A DNA stretch of 64,000 nucleotides from MWCO01 sp964488865 (GCA_964488865.1 CAZAWR010000009.1:1-64000), one strand, 5' to 3'. Positions 1 through 10,881 are shown, numbered from the stretch's first letter. Notes: generated by a model not told the origin, from the letters alone. Translations and numbers: made by a program.

Positions 1-34
1 GAAGCTCCGAAGAATCAAGTGAAGACTGCCCCGT

Positions 35-853
35 TCAAAGGGAGCCGCACCCAAACTCGAAGGTAGCATCGAGCCATCCCTGGACGAAGACGTCCGTCCA
101 CGTCGGCAGGGTCGCGTCCTCGTAGGCCGGGAGGTCAGGCCGCGAGAGCGGCCCCGCATCCTGGGCCAGGTAGGTCTGCAGGCATGTGGTGCCCGAAGCC
201 GCCGACACGTGGTTCTGCAGCACGCTCGCGATCCTGGCAGCCTCGCGGTATCGATTCAGGGAGCCTCGAAATGCCGCAGCTTGCCCCGGGCCGGTGAGCG
301 GTTGAAACCGCACACGGGTAAGCGGATGATCGATCAAGCCCAGGGCTTCGACTTGGGACTCGGGGATGCCGAGCACGAGGGCGAGGATGCCTTCTTGGTT
401 GAGTTCCGCAGCCGACGTCGTACGCGGGACTGGCGAACGCGCGAGCTCCGCGAGGTAGGCGCCCGCGCAGATCTGCCGCCGAAGATGGCAGATGCCGTAG
501 TCCAGACACGTCTGAGCGGAGGAGTCGAGCTCTGGTTCGGAGAACTGCGGCCCAAACGCAACGTTGTGGCACAGCCTGCGATCTGCAACTTCCGCGTTGC
601 TCTCGGAGCACCACGTCAAGGCGAGCTGCTCCAATCCCTCGCGAGACGCCGACACGGTCTTCCATTCCCCTTCGGCGTACGAAGGTTCGACCTCGATGGG
701 TATTGCCTCGGACTGTGGTAGGGGCGTTGACGAAGGCAGCACCTGAAGACTTCGGACGGTTGCCTGGTCGTGATCGCAGGCAGCCGGAATGAGGCACAGC
801 AGAGCTGCCGAGAGGGGGAGCTTTCCAAGACCTCGACGCGTGGACCGGATCAT
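35..853 (-). CDS. Hypothetical lipoprotein
   Basis: 272 aa. The N-terminus has a basic stretch (RSTRRGLGK), a hydrophobic segment and a lipobox-like LIPAAC with Cys near residue 26, so I infer a lipoprotein carried through the inner membrane and lipidated. The mature part contains several Cys residues (for example CxDYGxCHLRRQxC) and mixed helix-rich sequence. I recognise no enzyme motif or domain. The ATG at 853 is taken because it places the signal peptide at the very start; the Shine-Dalgarno sequence is weak. The reverse-frame reading of the same DNA is Arg-rich and is discarded. It lies 58 bp downstream of another lipoprotein gene on the same strand, so the two may be co-transcribed. The function is unknown. 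Confidence 0.6.
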   Translation of the reverse strand: MIRSTRRGLGKLPLSAALLCLIPAACDHDQATVRSLQVLPSSTPLPQSEAIPIEVEPSYAEGEWKTVSASREGLEQLALTWCSESNAEVADRRLCHNVAFGPQFSEPELDSSAQTCLDYGICHLRRQICAGAYLAELARSPVPRTTSAAELNQEGILALVLGIPESQVEALGLIDHPLTRVRFQPLTGPGQAAAFRGSLNRYREAARIASVLQNHVSAASGTTCLQTYLAQDAGPLSRPDLPAYEDATLPTWTDVFVQGWLDATFEFGCGSL

Positions 854-910
854 TTCTACTTCGTTGTTCTCTTACCGCCTACCACCGAAGCAACTGAGAT
901 GTCGGAAGGG

Positions 911-1720
911 TCATGGGACGCAAACCCCGTACGCGAAGTGTCCAACGTTCATGCACACGTCACTTCCGAGACAGTCGGCCCCCCCAAGCTTGCATAGCCT
1001 TCTACACTTTTGGTCGTAGCACGCATGCTTTGAGTGGCAGTCCAGGTTGGTTTGACAAGTCAAGCACAGGGATTCTGTGTAGCAGGATCCGTTTGGAGGC
1101 TCGCATGCTCCAGAGATTGGCGTTGCGATTCGACACGGCTGCGAGAAGCCGCATTCCCAAGCGTACAGTTGTCCCGCAACCTCGCACGGCTTACCGGTTG
1201 GGTCGGCCGGAACCAACAGCGGGTCCAACCCGTTGGCGCCGAAGCCTGCCTCACCTCCTCCGCCCGAAGCTCCACCGGCTCCCGCGCCCGCGGCTCCTCC
1301 TCCGACCCCCGAGGCACCGCCCGCCGCGCCCGCGTCACCCGGCGACCCGGCGGGGCCACCTGAATCGCCAGCAGTCCCTCCCACACCCGCTTGTCCAGCG
1401 GTTCCACCCGTCGATACGTCTTCGACGCTCGCGTCGTGGGGAGCTGCCCCGACTCCGCCAGTGGCTCCCCCACCGCCGGAGGTGCCCCCCGTGCCCGACA
1501 CGCCACCTGTCGCGGGAGGCCCTCCGGTACCGTCAGCCGACGCGTCCACGGAGCTTCCTGCATCACCCCCGTCCAGGGGAACGCACAGCTTGGTCTCCGG
1601 GTCCATCGTTGTCCCGGGGCCGCAGCCTCCAAGGACCGTGGTCTCATTGGTCGTGCCGCACCCGTGAGACAGGGCAAGCAGCACCCCCCCAACAAGTGAC
1701 AATGTGGATGCGTAGTTCAT
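911..1720 (-). CDS. Gly-rich lipoprotein with a C-terminal Cys cluster
   Basis: 269 aa. A signal peptide ends at LSHGCG, giving a lipidated Cys near residue 21. A short region (GCGPGTTMDPETKLCVP) follows, then about 100 residues rich in Gly, Ala, Ser and Thr that look like an extended linker. The last 80 residues carry about ten Cys in the style of small disulfide modules (CLTCQTNLDCHSKHACYDQKC). GAGGAA lies just before the ATG, which supports this start. This design of lipobox, flexible tether and disulfide-rich head recurs across the window and is typical of myxobacterial surface proteins. No ligand or enzymatic role can be read from the sequence. Confidence 0.75.
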   Translation of the reverse strand: MNYASTLSLVGGVLLALSHGCGTTNETTVLGGCGPGTTMDPETKLCVPLDGGDAGSSVDASADGTGGPPATGGVSGTGGTSGGGGATGGVGAAPHDASVEDVSTGGTAGQAGVGGTAGDSGGPAGSPGDAGAAGGASGVGGGAAGAGAGGASGGGGEAGFGANGLDPLLVPADPTGKPCEVAGQLYAWECGFSQPCRIATPISGACEPPNGSCYTESLCLTCQTNLDCHSKHACYDQKCRRLCKLGGADCLGSDVCMNVGHFAYGVCVP

Positions 1721-2884
1721 GGTTCCTCAACAAGGGACAGAATGCGCTCGGCTTGATTTGGCCATGCCGGGACACTACGGATGAAACGCTCATATTGCAA
1801 TGACTTTGTCTTTATGTTGATTATGAACATAGAATGTTCGAACATCGTTGTGTATCGGGATAACGTGTCGCTGGTGGCACGGTAGTTTGATGAACTCGCG
1901 GGCCCGAGTGCCATGTCCGTGCCGGACGGACTGCTCACCGCAACCCGTTGACTTCTCACAAACGCCGGGATCACCTGGGACCGCGAGGTGCCCGAAAATG
2001 ACCAACGGTGCCCGTTTTCGACCACCGCGTTCCGCCTCCGGGTAGAACACGGAATTGGACCGAGGTCGCGGCGGGGCTTTCCGTTGGGGCGCATGTCGAG
2101 CATCTGCAGACCCTTCGGACACACGGCCGGGTTGGTTGCGCGAAAAGTGATCGAAGGGCGGAGAAATGTTGGCTTGCCTCGGGAAGTCCTGCCCAGAGCA
2201 AACGCGGACTGATCCTCGTGGGATAGCTGGGACGCGGCACCCCCCCCATCGCCACGAGCCACCCAGAATCGGGGCGACCCGTTGCTCGCAGGCATCGGGG
2301 TCTGAGTCCGCTGTCCTGCAGTGCCCACAAGAAGTCCTTGGCGGACGGCGATGGCATACCCGGCAAGCCACAGGTCGAGAGTCTTCCTCGGGCCGCGGGG
2401 CGTCCACAGATGCCCCTTCGCTCCCCGGACGACGAGGCCAAGCTCGACGAGCCTCTCGCGCAGCGTCATTTGCGGGCTGGCTGCTGACCCCCGCAGCAGC
2501 AGCGAGAGTCCGCACCGGGTCGGGATCAACGTCGGCTCCGCCAGGACCGTGAACAGCACCTGGTAAGACGGCATGAGCATGACACCCTCGGGCCTCCGGA
2601 TCTGGGCCGAAATCCGCCCCTTGACAGCCCCCAACTTCGGACACACCTGTTCCAACATTCAAGGAGAGTCGCCCTGATAGGAAACCAAATCCGAGCCGCA
2701 CGCTCGGTAGGGAAGGCCACAGAGCCCAGTCCCTAGTGTTCGTGACCCGCTCCACGCGGGACCCCATCACGGGCACGACGACGTGAGTCGTTGGTCATCG
2801 CCGTCGCGTATGACAGGCCGCGGGAATGAGTCCGCGCGGTCAGCCATGATTCTCTGAGGGCATCTGCCCTCGGGAGCCGACGCG
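1721..2884. other. Gene-poor stretch, probable integrative-element remnant
   Basis: I see no convincing gene in these 1.16 kb. Open frames exist on both strands (for example 1717-2658 on the minus strand), but their translations lack domain-like sequence and overlap one another. The first 130 bp, next to the lipoprotein gene, are much richer in A+T than the surroundings and contain overlapping inverted repeats (1813-1845). The stretch lies just left of an excisionase and integrase pair, so it is probably decayed cargo of the element. Confidence 0.5.
1813..1845. promoter_or_regulatory. Overlapping inverted repeats, possible operator
   Basis: An A+T-rich patch contains TATGTT(1813-1818)-7 nt-AACATA(1826-1831), then GAACA(1825-1829)-5 nt-TGTTC(1835-1839), and the perfect palindrome ATGTTCGAACAT (1834-1845). 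It lies about 100 bp upstream of the lipoprotein gene on the minus strand. Such stacked half-sites usually bind a dimeric repressor. The GAAC/GTTC arms are loosely LexA-like, but I cannot assign the regulator. Confidence 0.35.
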
Positions 2885-3295
2885 ATGATCAAGAAGCCCT
2901 TCGAGACCTCCCTCCCCCCCAAGCTCCAAGCCGATCCGGTCGTGGCCCGCAGACGCCCCCGTCGAAGAGACGCAAGCGGAGCCGTCACCATCACGATCTC
3001 CCCCGAGGCCCTGGACAGCCTGCTGCAGGTGTTGGCCGGGGGCACGGCGAACCGCTCGCAGGCCACGTACGACGTGCATTCGTCTGACCTGCCGATGGGC
3101 AAGCGCCGGTTCCGGCAAGGCTGCAAGCAGGGATGGTGGCAATCGTGGCGGGGACCGAACCAGTCGTTCGTTGCGCTCAAGGCCGACGTCGACGAATGGC
3201 TGCGCGGCGGGAAGTCTCCCAGTCGTCCCGGTGGAGCGAGCCGGGACTTGCGCGGCGAAGCACTGCGAATCCTCGAGAAATCAGGCCTTGGATGA
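2885..3295 (+). CDS. Excisionase-like DNA-binding protein
   Basis: 136 aa. The segment from about residue 60 to 110 reads DLPMGKRRFRQGCKQGWWQ and continues to ADVDEWLRGG. This matches the pattern of small MerR-like winged helices of excisionases and recombination directionality factors, where a helix is followed by a basic turn and a final ADVDxWL helix. The N-terminal half is basic and Pro-rich. GGGAG lies upstream of the ATG. The gene ends 37 bp before the integrase gene in the same direction, so an operon is likely. By family knowledge it would bend att-site DNA and steer the recombinase towards excision. This is inferred from the motif and the neighbour. Confidence 0.6.
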   Translation: MIKKPFETSLPPKLQADPVVARRRPRRRDASGAVTITISPEALDSLLQVLAGGTANRSQATYDVHSSDLPMGKRRFRQGCKQGWWQSWRGPNQSFVALKADVDEWLRGGKSPSRPGGASRDLRGEALRILEKSGLG

Positions 3296-3332
3296 CGTTG
3301 CGCCTCGGGCAGCGAGATGGAAGGATAGCGAC

Positions 3333-4660
<1,328 letters not shown>

Positions 4661-4746
4661 AGAGCGGCATTTCGAAGCGGGTCGGGGTTATGCTCGATAC
4701 CTTCGTTGGTGTCAAGACCCGATCCGTCCAAAATCGACGATGGCTT

Positions 4747-5946
4747 CTACCTCTGGTTGTTCGTGCACCCGAGCAGGATCTGAACTTCGCCCCCGTCGTC
4801 GTTCTGCATCTTCTCACACGTCGCCGGGCACATGATCAGCTTCGAGGGTGAGGTGTTGTTGTCGTAGTACCAGCCGTCACCGCCCGCACACGCGGCCAGG
4901 TCATCGACACGGTCCACTTCCTCAGCCTCGGTGGCCGCGCCGGGCTTGTACGTCACCTTGACCAGTTCGGGGTTCACGGTGCCGGCCTCCGCGGTGGGCA
5001 TTTGGTACTCGCACCCCAGAGCCGTGCCGCGGATTTCCTCGAGCGCATCGATGAACGCCTGGCCCACGTTGCCCGCTTCGATAATCACAGGCGTGCCCGT
5101 TCCCCCCTGCGCCGCGATCGTCTCGAGCACAGCCTCCCCGATGTAGTCCAGCCCCGGGAACCCGATCGCAAACACCGGAATCCCCCCCGCCCACGCCCCC
5201 GCCGCGACCTGCCCCAGTGGCGTCTCCGCGGCCTCGTTGGTCGGCGGACAGTTGCCCTCCGGTCTCCCGTCCGTCACCAGCACCACCGCGCACTTGTGCG
5301 TCGGCATCACCGACAGCCGATCGTGGCACGCCTGCACCGAACCTGTCAGCGCTGGCATGGTCGGCGTATAGCCGCTCGCCACGAGCCCCCCGATCCAGCT
5401 CACCAGCGACGCGTTGGGCAACGGCGCCCACGGCACCGCGGGCTTCGCGTACGCGTTCTGATCGCACGTAGCGTCGTACGGGTCATTGGTCTTCGCGATC
5501 GGGAACCGCTGCGCCGCGGCCCCTAGCCCCACCGACTGCACGTCGTTGAAGAAGTTCGTGAGCCCGGACTTGAGCGCCGTGATGTTCGACCCGCTCATCG
5601 ACCCCGACACATCGACCATGAAGTACATGTCCAGGGGCACGGCCTCCGCCTGCAGGTTCACCTCCGCACAGGACGAGTCCGGATCGATCTCCCCGTCGCC
5701 CGTGAACCCTGTGTCCAGGAACGCCCCGTCTTCGCCTCCGTCCGTCGTGCCGGTGCCGCCCGAGCCGCCCGAGCCGCCCGAGCCACCCGTGCCCGCAGTC
5801 CCGCCCGAGCCACCCTTGCCCGACCCCCCACCAGAACCGAAGTCGCTGGAGCCGCCGTCCGTGCCGCTGCACGCCACGACCGCAATGGCCCCAAGCGCAA
5901 GAGCCCCAGCAACAAGACCCACGTAACGACGACCCAAGATGCTCAT
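4747..5946 (-). CDS. VWA-domain lipoprotein
   Basis: 399 aa. The lipobox VVAC puts the lipidated Cys at residue 26, followed by a Gly/Ser/Thr-rich linker to about residue 70. A von Willebrand factor A domain runs from about residue 100 to 320. Its metal-ion adhesion site is visible as DVSGS (112-116), with TDGRPEG as the later loop. The C-terminal 80 residues contain paired Cys (CAGGDGWYYDN, CPATCEKM), a layout seen in other myxobacterial VWA lipoproteins. GGGAGGAA precedes the ATG. VWA domains bind protein ligands through a divalent metal, so a surface adhesion or scaffolding role is likely. The partner is unknown. Confidence 0.85.
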   Translation of the reverse strand: MSILGRRYVGLVAGALALGAIAVVACSGTDGGSSDFGSGGGSGKGGSGGTAGTGGSGGSGGSGGTGTTDGGEDGAFLDTGFTGDGEIDPDSSCAEVNLQAEAVPLDMYFMVDVSGSMSGSNITALKSGLTNFFNDVQSVGLGAAAQRFPIAKTNDPYDATCDQNAYAKPAVPWAPLPNASLVSWIGGLVASGYTPTMPALTGSVQACHDRLSVMPTHKCAVVLVTDGRPEGNCPPTNEAAETPLGQVAAGAWAGGIPVFAIGFPGLDYIGEAVLETIAAQGGTGTPVIIEAGNVGQAFIDALEEIRGTALGCEYQMPTAEAGTVNPELVKVTYKPGAATEAEEVDRVDDLAACAGGDGWYYDNNTSPSKLIMCPATCEKMQNDDGGEVQILLGCTNNQR

Positions 5947-6060
5947 GCCGTTCCTCCCGAAGCTACGAAGTATCCGCAGGAACGTAGCAGATCACCGCCG
6001 CGTCGACCATGCCATCCAAGCAGACGACGGAACGCTCCACGCCGACGGCCCGAAAGCCGG

Positions 6061-7740
6061 TCAGTCGTGGATGAGCTTACGGAACTTCATCCGGTGCGGG
6101 TCGACCGCGTCCACCCCCAACCGCCCGAGCAAGTCTCGCTCGTAGTCCTGGTAGCTCCCCTCCACCATCACCACCTTCGAGTCACCCTCGAACGCCATGA
6201 TGTGCGTCGCGATGCGGTCGAGAAACCACCGATCGTGGCTGATGACCAGCACGCAGCCCGCGAAAGACAGGATCGCCTCCTCGAGCGATCGCAGCGTGTC
6301 CACGTCGAGATCGTTCGTGGGCTCGTCGAGCAGCAGCACGTTGCCGCCGCTGCGAAGGAGCTTCGCGAGGTGAACGCGGTTGCGCTCACCGCCCGAGAGC
6401 AAGCCCACGGGCTTCTGCTGGTCTGCTCCCTTGAAGTTGAAGCTGCCGACGTACGCGCGGGAGTTCACCTCGCGCTTGCCCAGCTGGATCGCGTCCTTGC
6501 CACCCGAGATCTCCTCCCAGATCGTCTTGTCAGGGTCGAGCTCCGCGCGCGATTGATCCACGTACGCGAGCTGCACCGTGTCCCCGATCTGCAGCGAGCC
6601 GGCGTCGGGCTCTTCCTGCCCCGCGATCATGCGAAACAGGGTGGTCTTGCCGGCGCCGTTGCCGCCCACGATCCCGACCACCGCCCCCTTGGTCACGATG
6701 AACGACAAGTCGTCGATGAGCATGCGGTCGCCGTAGCCCTTGCCGAGCCCTTCGGCCACGATGACCTTGTCTCCGAGCCGCTCCCCGGACGGGATGACGA
6801 TCTCGCCCTGGGCCACGCGCTCGCCACGGTCCTCCGTGAGCAGCTTCTCGTACGCGGTCAAGCGAGCCTTGCCCTTGGCCTGGCGCGCCCGCGGCGCCAT
6901 GCGGATCCACTCGAGCTCGCGCTGCAGCGTCCGCTGCCTCGCGGACTCCTGCTTCTCCTCCTGCGCGAGCCGCGCCTGCTTCTGCTCCAACCACCCGGAG
7001 TAGTTCCCCTTGTAGGGCCGGCCAAAACCCCGGTCGAGTTCCAGGATCCACTCCGCCACGTGGTCGAGGAAGTACCGGTCGTGCGTCACGGCGATCACCG
7101 TGCCGTCGTACTCTTGCAAGTGCCGCTCGAGCCACGCCACCGACTCCGCGTCGAGGTGGTTCGTCGGCTCGTCGAGCAAGAGCATCTGCGGCCTCTCGAG
7201 CAGCACGCGGCACAACGCCACGCGCCGACGCTCCCCGCCGGACAGCGTCTCCACGTCCGCGTCCCCTGGCGGAAGCCGCAACGCGTCCATCGCTACTTCC
7301 AGGTTGCGCTCCAGATCCCACCCGCTCGCGTGGTCGATCGCCTCCTGCACCTTGCCGAACTCCTCCATCACCTCGCTCATCTCGTCGTCCTCGAGAGGCT
7401 CGCCAAGCTTCGCGCTCAGCTCCTCGAAGCGCACGAGAAGGTCCCGCGTACCCTTCACCCCGAGCTCCACGTTGCCCCGCACGTCGAGCTCCGGGTCGAG
7501 CTCCGGCTCCTGCGAAAGATGCCCGATCGTCACGCCCTTGGCCGCGAACGCCTCCCCGAAGTAGTCCTTGTCCTCCCCCGCCATGATCCGAAGCAGGGTG
7601 CTCTTGCCCGACCCGTTGGGTCCGATGACGCCGATCTTGGCGCCGGGTAGGAACGACAGGGACATCGCACGAAGAACCTCCTTGCCCGTTGAGGTGACCT
7701 TGCGCAGCCCGACAGTGGTGAACACATACTCGACCGACAT
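6061..7740 (-). CDS. ettA: Energy-dependent translational throttle protein EttA
   Basis: 559 aa, close to the usual EttA length. Two ABC domains without membrane segments identify an ABC-F protein. Walker A motifs are GPNGSGKST (40-48) and GGNGAGKT. The signatures are LSGGERRRVAL and LSGGERNRVHL, and the Walker B motifs read LLLDEPTNHLD and LLLDEPTNDLD. Between the domains lies the EttA arm and linker (ELEWIRMAPRARQAKGKARL), which contacts the ribosome and the P-site tRNA. By family knowledge EttA binds the ribosomal E site and couples the first peptide bond to the ATP/ADP ratio. AAGGAGGG lies before the ATG. The gene is divergent from lysAC, with 158 bp between them. Confidence 0.96.
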   Translation of the reverse strand: MSVEYVFTTVGLRKVTSTGKEVLRAMSLSFLPGAKIGVIGPNGSGKSTLLRIMAGEDKDYFGEAFAAKGVTIGHLSQEPELDPELDVRGNVELGVKGTRDLLVRFEELSAKLGEPLEDDEMSEVMEEFGKVQEAIDHASGWDLERNLEVAMDALRLPPGDADVETLSGGERRRVALCRVLLERPQMLLLDEPTNHLDAESVAWLERHLQEYDGTVIAVTHDRYFLDHVAEWILELDRGFGRPYKGNYSGWLEQKQARLAQEEKQESARQRTLQRELEWIRMAPRARQAKGKARLTAYEKLLTEDRGERVAQGEIVIPSGERLGDKVIVAEGLGKGYGDRMLIDDLSFIVTKGAVVGIVGGNGAGKTTLFRMIAGQEEPDAGSLQIGDTVQLAYVDQSRAELDPDKTIWEEISGGKDAIQLGKREVNSRAYVGSFNFKGADQQKPVGLLSGGERNRVHLAKLLRSGGNVLLLDEPTNDLDVDTLRSLEEAILSFAGCVLVISHDRWFLDRIATHIMAFEGDSKVVMVEGSYQDYERDLLGRLGVDAVDPHRMKFRKLIHD

Positions 7741-7898
7741 GGGTTCCCTCCTTGTCGTTGACGCCGTCGGCTGTCAATTGACTTCGTCGAACCCTACAGG
7801 TCATCCCTCTGGGAATCCGGTCGACAATGTCGTAATCGGGTCGCCGTCACGTTCCCCGGGAGCTTCGCTGCCCGGGGCCGCTTCTCGAGAGGTCAAGC

Positions 7899-10505
7899 AT
7901 GCCCGCTGCAGGTTCCTTCCCCTGGGTCGTTCTCAAGTTCGGAGGCACGAGCGTCGCCACACGCGACCGATGGGACGCGATCGCGAATACCCTCGAGGCG
8001 CGACGCAACGAGGGTCTGCGTCCCGTGCTCGTGTGCTCCGCCCTCGCGGGCGTCTCGAACGCACTCGAAGATCTGCTGGGCAAGGCGACGCGCGGAGACC
8101 ACGCTCTGGTGCTCGCGGCGGTCCGGCGCACGCATGAAGAGCTGGGCGCGGCCATGGGGGTGGACACCAGCGGTCTCATTGGGAGCTACCTCGAGGAGCT
8201 GGAGCGGTTCGCCCAGGGGGCATCGCTGCTCGGAGAGGTGAGCCCGCGCCTGCACGCGCGCGTGCTCGCCCGAGGGGAGCTGATGGCCACGAGGCTGGGC
8301 GCCGCGTACCTCCGCGCGCGAGGCATGAACGCCACCTGGGTCGACGTGCGCGATCATCTGCAAGCCGTGCCCGAACCCGGGGCTACGCAGGTTCGCAACC
8401 TTCTTTCCGCGAGCTGCCCGTACGATCCCGACCCCGCGATGCAGCAAGCGTTCGCAGACCTCGACGGCGACGTCATCGTGACGCAAGGGTTCATCGCCAG
8501 GGCGGGCGACGGCTCCACGGTGTTGCTGGGGCGCGGCGGTTCGGACACGTCAGCGTCGGTGCTGGCGGCCCGCCTGCAGGCGCGACGCTGCGAGATCTGG
8601 ACGGACGTGCCGGGGATGTTCACGGCGAACCCACGCCAGATTCCGAGCGCAAGGCTGCTGCGAGCGCTGGACTATGACGAGGCCCAGGAGGTGGTGTCGA
8701 CGGGGGCGAAGGTGCTTCACCCGCGGTCGATCCCCCCGGCCCGTGCGTCGGGTATCCCGCTGCACGTGCTATGCACGGAGCGGCCGGAGCTCGAAGGGAC
8801 GGTGGTGTCTCGCACGGGCGCGGGCGACCGCGCGCAAGTCAAGGCGATATCCATGAAGACGGGGGTGATGCTCGTGTCGATGGACACGCCCGGCATGTGG
8901 CAGCAGGTCGGGTTCCTCGCGGACGTGTTTGCGTGCTTCAAGCGGCACGGTCTGTCCATCGACATGGTGTCGACCTCCGAGATGAACGTGACGGTGACGC
9001 TCGACGCGGGGTCCAACCCGATCGAGGGGGACGCGTTCGAGGCGCTTCGCACGGACCTGGAGCCTTACTGTCGCACGAGCGTGGTGGGCCCATGTGCGTC
9101 CATCAGCATCGTGGGCAGGCACATTCGCGCGATCCTTCACAAGCTCGGACCGGCGCTCGAAGTGTTCGAGGAGCAGCGTATCCACCTGGTGTCGCAGGCG
9201 GCTAGCGATCTGAACCTGAGCTTCGTGGTTGACGAGGACCAGGCAGAGCGGCTGCTGCGAAAGCTCCATGCGCTGTTGTTCTCGCAGCGGAAGGTCGACC
9301 CCGTGCTCGGGCCGAGCTGGGAAGAGATGTTCGATCGACCGGAAGCCGCGGCGACACGGTCGGCCAAGCCATGGTGGGAGAAACGCCGCGACGAGCTTCT
9401 CGCGATGGCCGAGGGGCGCACCCCCCTGTACGTACTCGACGCGGGGACGCTGGAGGATGCGGTCACGGAGACGCTCGGGATCGATGGTGTCTCCCGGGTG
9501 TTGTACGCGGTGAAGGCGAACTGGCACGAAGGGGTGTTGGGTCGCTTCGAGGCGCGGGGCTTGAGCTTCGAGTGCGTGTCGCCGGGGGAGGTGGCGCACG
9601 TGATGAGGACGCTGCCGGGGCTCGACGCGAGCCGGGTTCTGTTCACGCCCAACTTCGCGCCGCGATCGGAATACGAGTGGGCACTGGGCCAAGGTGTCAG
9701 GGTGACGGTGGACAGCGTGTACCCGTTGCAGGCGTGGCCGGAGCTATTTCGCGGCCGCGAGCTGTTTCTTCGAATGGACCCGGGGCGCGGGCGCGGTCAC
9801 CACGAGCACGTGCAGACCGCCGGGGCCACGTCGAAGTTCGGCATCCCGCTGTCCGAGGTCGATGCCTTGGTGCCGCTCGTGCGATCGCTCGGCGTGAAGG
9901 TGGTCGGGCTCCACGCTCACCTGGGCAGCGGCATCCGAACGGACCGAGACTGGGCGGACACGGCGCTGGTGCTGGCGCAGGTGGCGGAACGGTTCGGCGA
10001 CGTCCGTGTGCTGGACCTCGGGGGCGGGCTCGGGGTTCCGGAGCGGGCCGGCCAGACCGGGTTGGATTTAAGGGAGGTGGGGTCGTCCTTGCGGGAGGTG
10101 AAGCGGGCTCAACCTCGCTACGAGCTGTGGGTGGAGCCGGGTCGGTTCCTCGTGGCGCGGGCCGGCGTGCTGCTGGCGCGCGTGACCCAGGTCAAGCAGA
10201 AGGGCGAGGTCCAGTACGTAGGTGTGGATGCGGGCATGAACTCGTTGATCCGGCCTGCGCTCTATGGCGCGTACCACGAAATCGTGAATCTCACCCGACT
10301 AGGGCACGAGGCGACGACGGTAGCGAACGTGGTGGGTCCGATCTGCGAGACGGGGGACACGCTGGGGTACAACCGGTCGATGCCGCAGGCGCGGGAAGGG
10401 GACGTGCTGGTGGTGACGACGGTGGGGGCGTACGGGCGTTCGATGAGTTCGCGGTACAATCTGCGGGAGCCGGCGGAGGAGGTGGTGCTCGGGACCGGGG
10501 AATAG
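7899..10505 (+). CDS. Bifunctional aspartokinase / diaminopimelate decarboxylase
   Basis: 868 aa, a fusion of the first and last enzymes of lysine synthesis. Residues 1 to about 300 are aspartokinase (VVLKFGGTSV near 10, GRGGSDTSAS near 211). Regulatory ACT-type domains run to about 465 (SMDTPGMWQQVGFLADV). From about 490 onward it is a PLP-dependent decarboxylase with Lys539 (LYAVKAN) as the Schiff-base lysine, GGGLGVPE for phosphate binding and Cys816 (ICETGD) at the dimer active site. It would phosphorylate aspartate and decarboxylate meso-diaminopimelate to lysine, perhaps with lysine feedback on the kinase. Fused enzymes of this kind are annotated in some Proteobacteria, such as Xanthomonas relatives. 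No other lysine gene is adjacent. Confidence 0.93.
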   Translation: MPAAGSFPWVVLKFGGTSVATRDRWDAIANTLEARRNEGLRPVLVCSALAGVSNALEDLLGKATRGDHALVLAAVRRTHEELGAAMGVDTSGLIGSYLEELERFAQGASLLGEVSPRLHARVLARGELMATRLGAAYLRARGMNATWVDVRDHLQAVPEPGATQVRNLLSASCPYDPDPAMQQAFADLDGDVIVTQGFIARAGDGSTVLLGRGGSDTSASVLAARLQARRCEIWTDVPGMFTANPRQIPSARLLRALDYDEAQEVVSTGAKVLHPRSIPPARASGIPLHVLCTERPELEGTVVSRTGAGDRAQVKAISMKTGVMLVSMDTPGMWQQVGFLADVFACFKRHGLSIDMVSTSEMNVTVTLDAGSNPIEGDAFEALRTDLEPYCRTSVVGPCASISIVGRHIRAILHKLGPALEVFEEQRIHLVSQAASDLNLSFVVDEDQAERLLRKLHALLFSQRKVDPVLGPSWEEMFDRPEAAATRSAKPWWEKRRDELLAMAEGRTPLYVLDAGTLEDAVTETLGIDGVSRVLYAVKANWHEGVLGRFEARGLSFECVSPGEVAHVMRTLPGLDASRVLFTPNFAPRSEYEWALGQGVRVTVDSVYPLQAWPELFRGRELFLRMDPGRGRGHHEHVQTAGATSKFGIPLSEVDALVPLVRSLGVKVVGLHAHLGSGIRTDRDWADTALVLAQVAERFGDVRVLDLGGGLGVPERAGQTGLDLREVGSSLREVKRAQPRYELWVEPGRFLVARAGVLLARVTQVKQKGEVQYVGVDAGMNSLIRPALYGAYHEIVNLTRLGHEATTVANVVGPICETGDTLGYNRSMPQAREGDVLVVTTVGAYGRSMSSRYNLREPAEEVVLGTGE

Positions 10506-10611
10506 GCTTTGCTTGTAGGGGGTTGGTTCAGGCACCGGGCAGGACGAGTGTCCGCCCGAAAGGTGTGTCAAAAACTGTACGGATGTTCAGAAGTGATCTA
10601 GGAATGCCCCT

Positions 10612-10881
10612 ATGAGTCCTCGAAAACTCGCACCCTATGTTTTGCGCATGCTCGCTGGGTACCAGAAGGACGGCCGTGTGGCCAACCTCGAGACGCTGGT
10701 GGACGACGTCGGGGTCCGCCGGGCGGACCTTCGTCGGACCGTGTCCGCGTTGCACCGGGAGGGTTACGTGGATGCGCTCCGGATGCGGTTGACGATGGCG
10801 GGGTTCGCGCTGGGAACGGCGTTATCGCGGGCCGAGTTGCCCCCGTTGCGCACGATGCGGGCGGCCAGGGCCGCCGCGTGA
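10612..10881 (+). CDS. Small winged-helix-like protein
   Basis: 89 aa, strongly helical. The run LETLVDDVGVRRADLRRTVS followed by ALHREGYVDALRM reads like a helix-turn-helix plus wing, as in small transcription regulators that separate recognition helix and wing in about 60 residues. There is no catalytic motif. The start is the only good ATG, but the Shine-Dalgarno sequence is weak. It lies 106 bp downstream of lysAC and may be transcribed on its own. I would call it a possible DNA-binding protein, but the assignment rests on a short sequence and could be wrong. Confidence 0.55.
   Translation: MSPRKLAPYVLRMLAGYQKDGRVANLETLVDDVGVRRADLRRTVSALHREGYVDALRMRLTMAGFALGTALSRAELPPLRTMRAARAAA

Noticed and set aside
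1717..2658. 313-residue minus-strand frame in the gene-poor stretch
   Set aside because: No domain, no ribosome site, and it crosses the A+T-rich operator-like patch; better regarded as non-coding or decayed.
6067..7650. Long plus-strand frame opposite ettA
   Set aside because: It is the complement of a conserved ABC-F gene, its product is rich in Arg/His/Leu without any motif, and it has no ribosome binding site.
7774..7785. Small palindrome GTCAATTGAC between ettA and lysAC
   Set aside because: Ten base pairs with no second copy or spacing to a promoter; likely chance.
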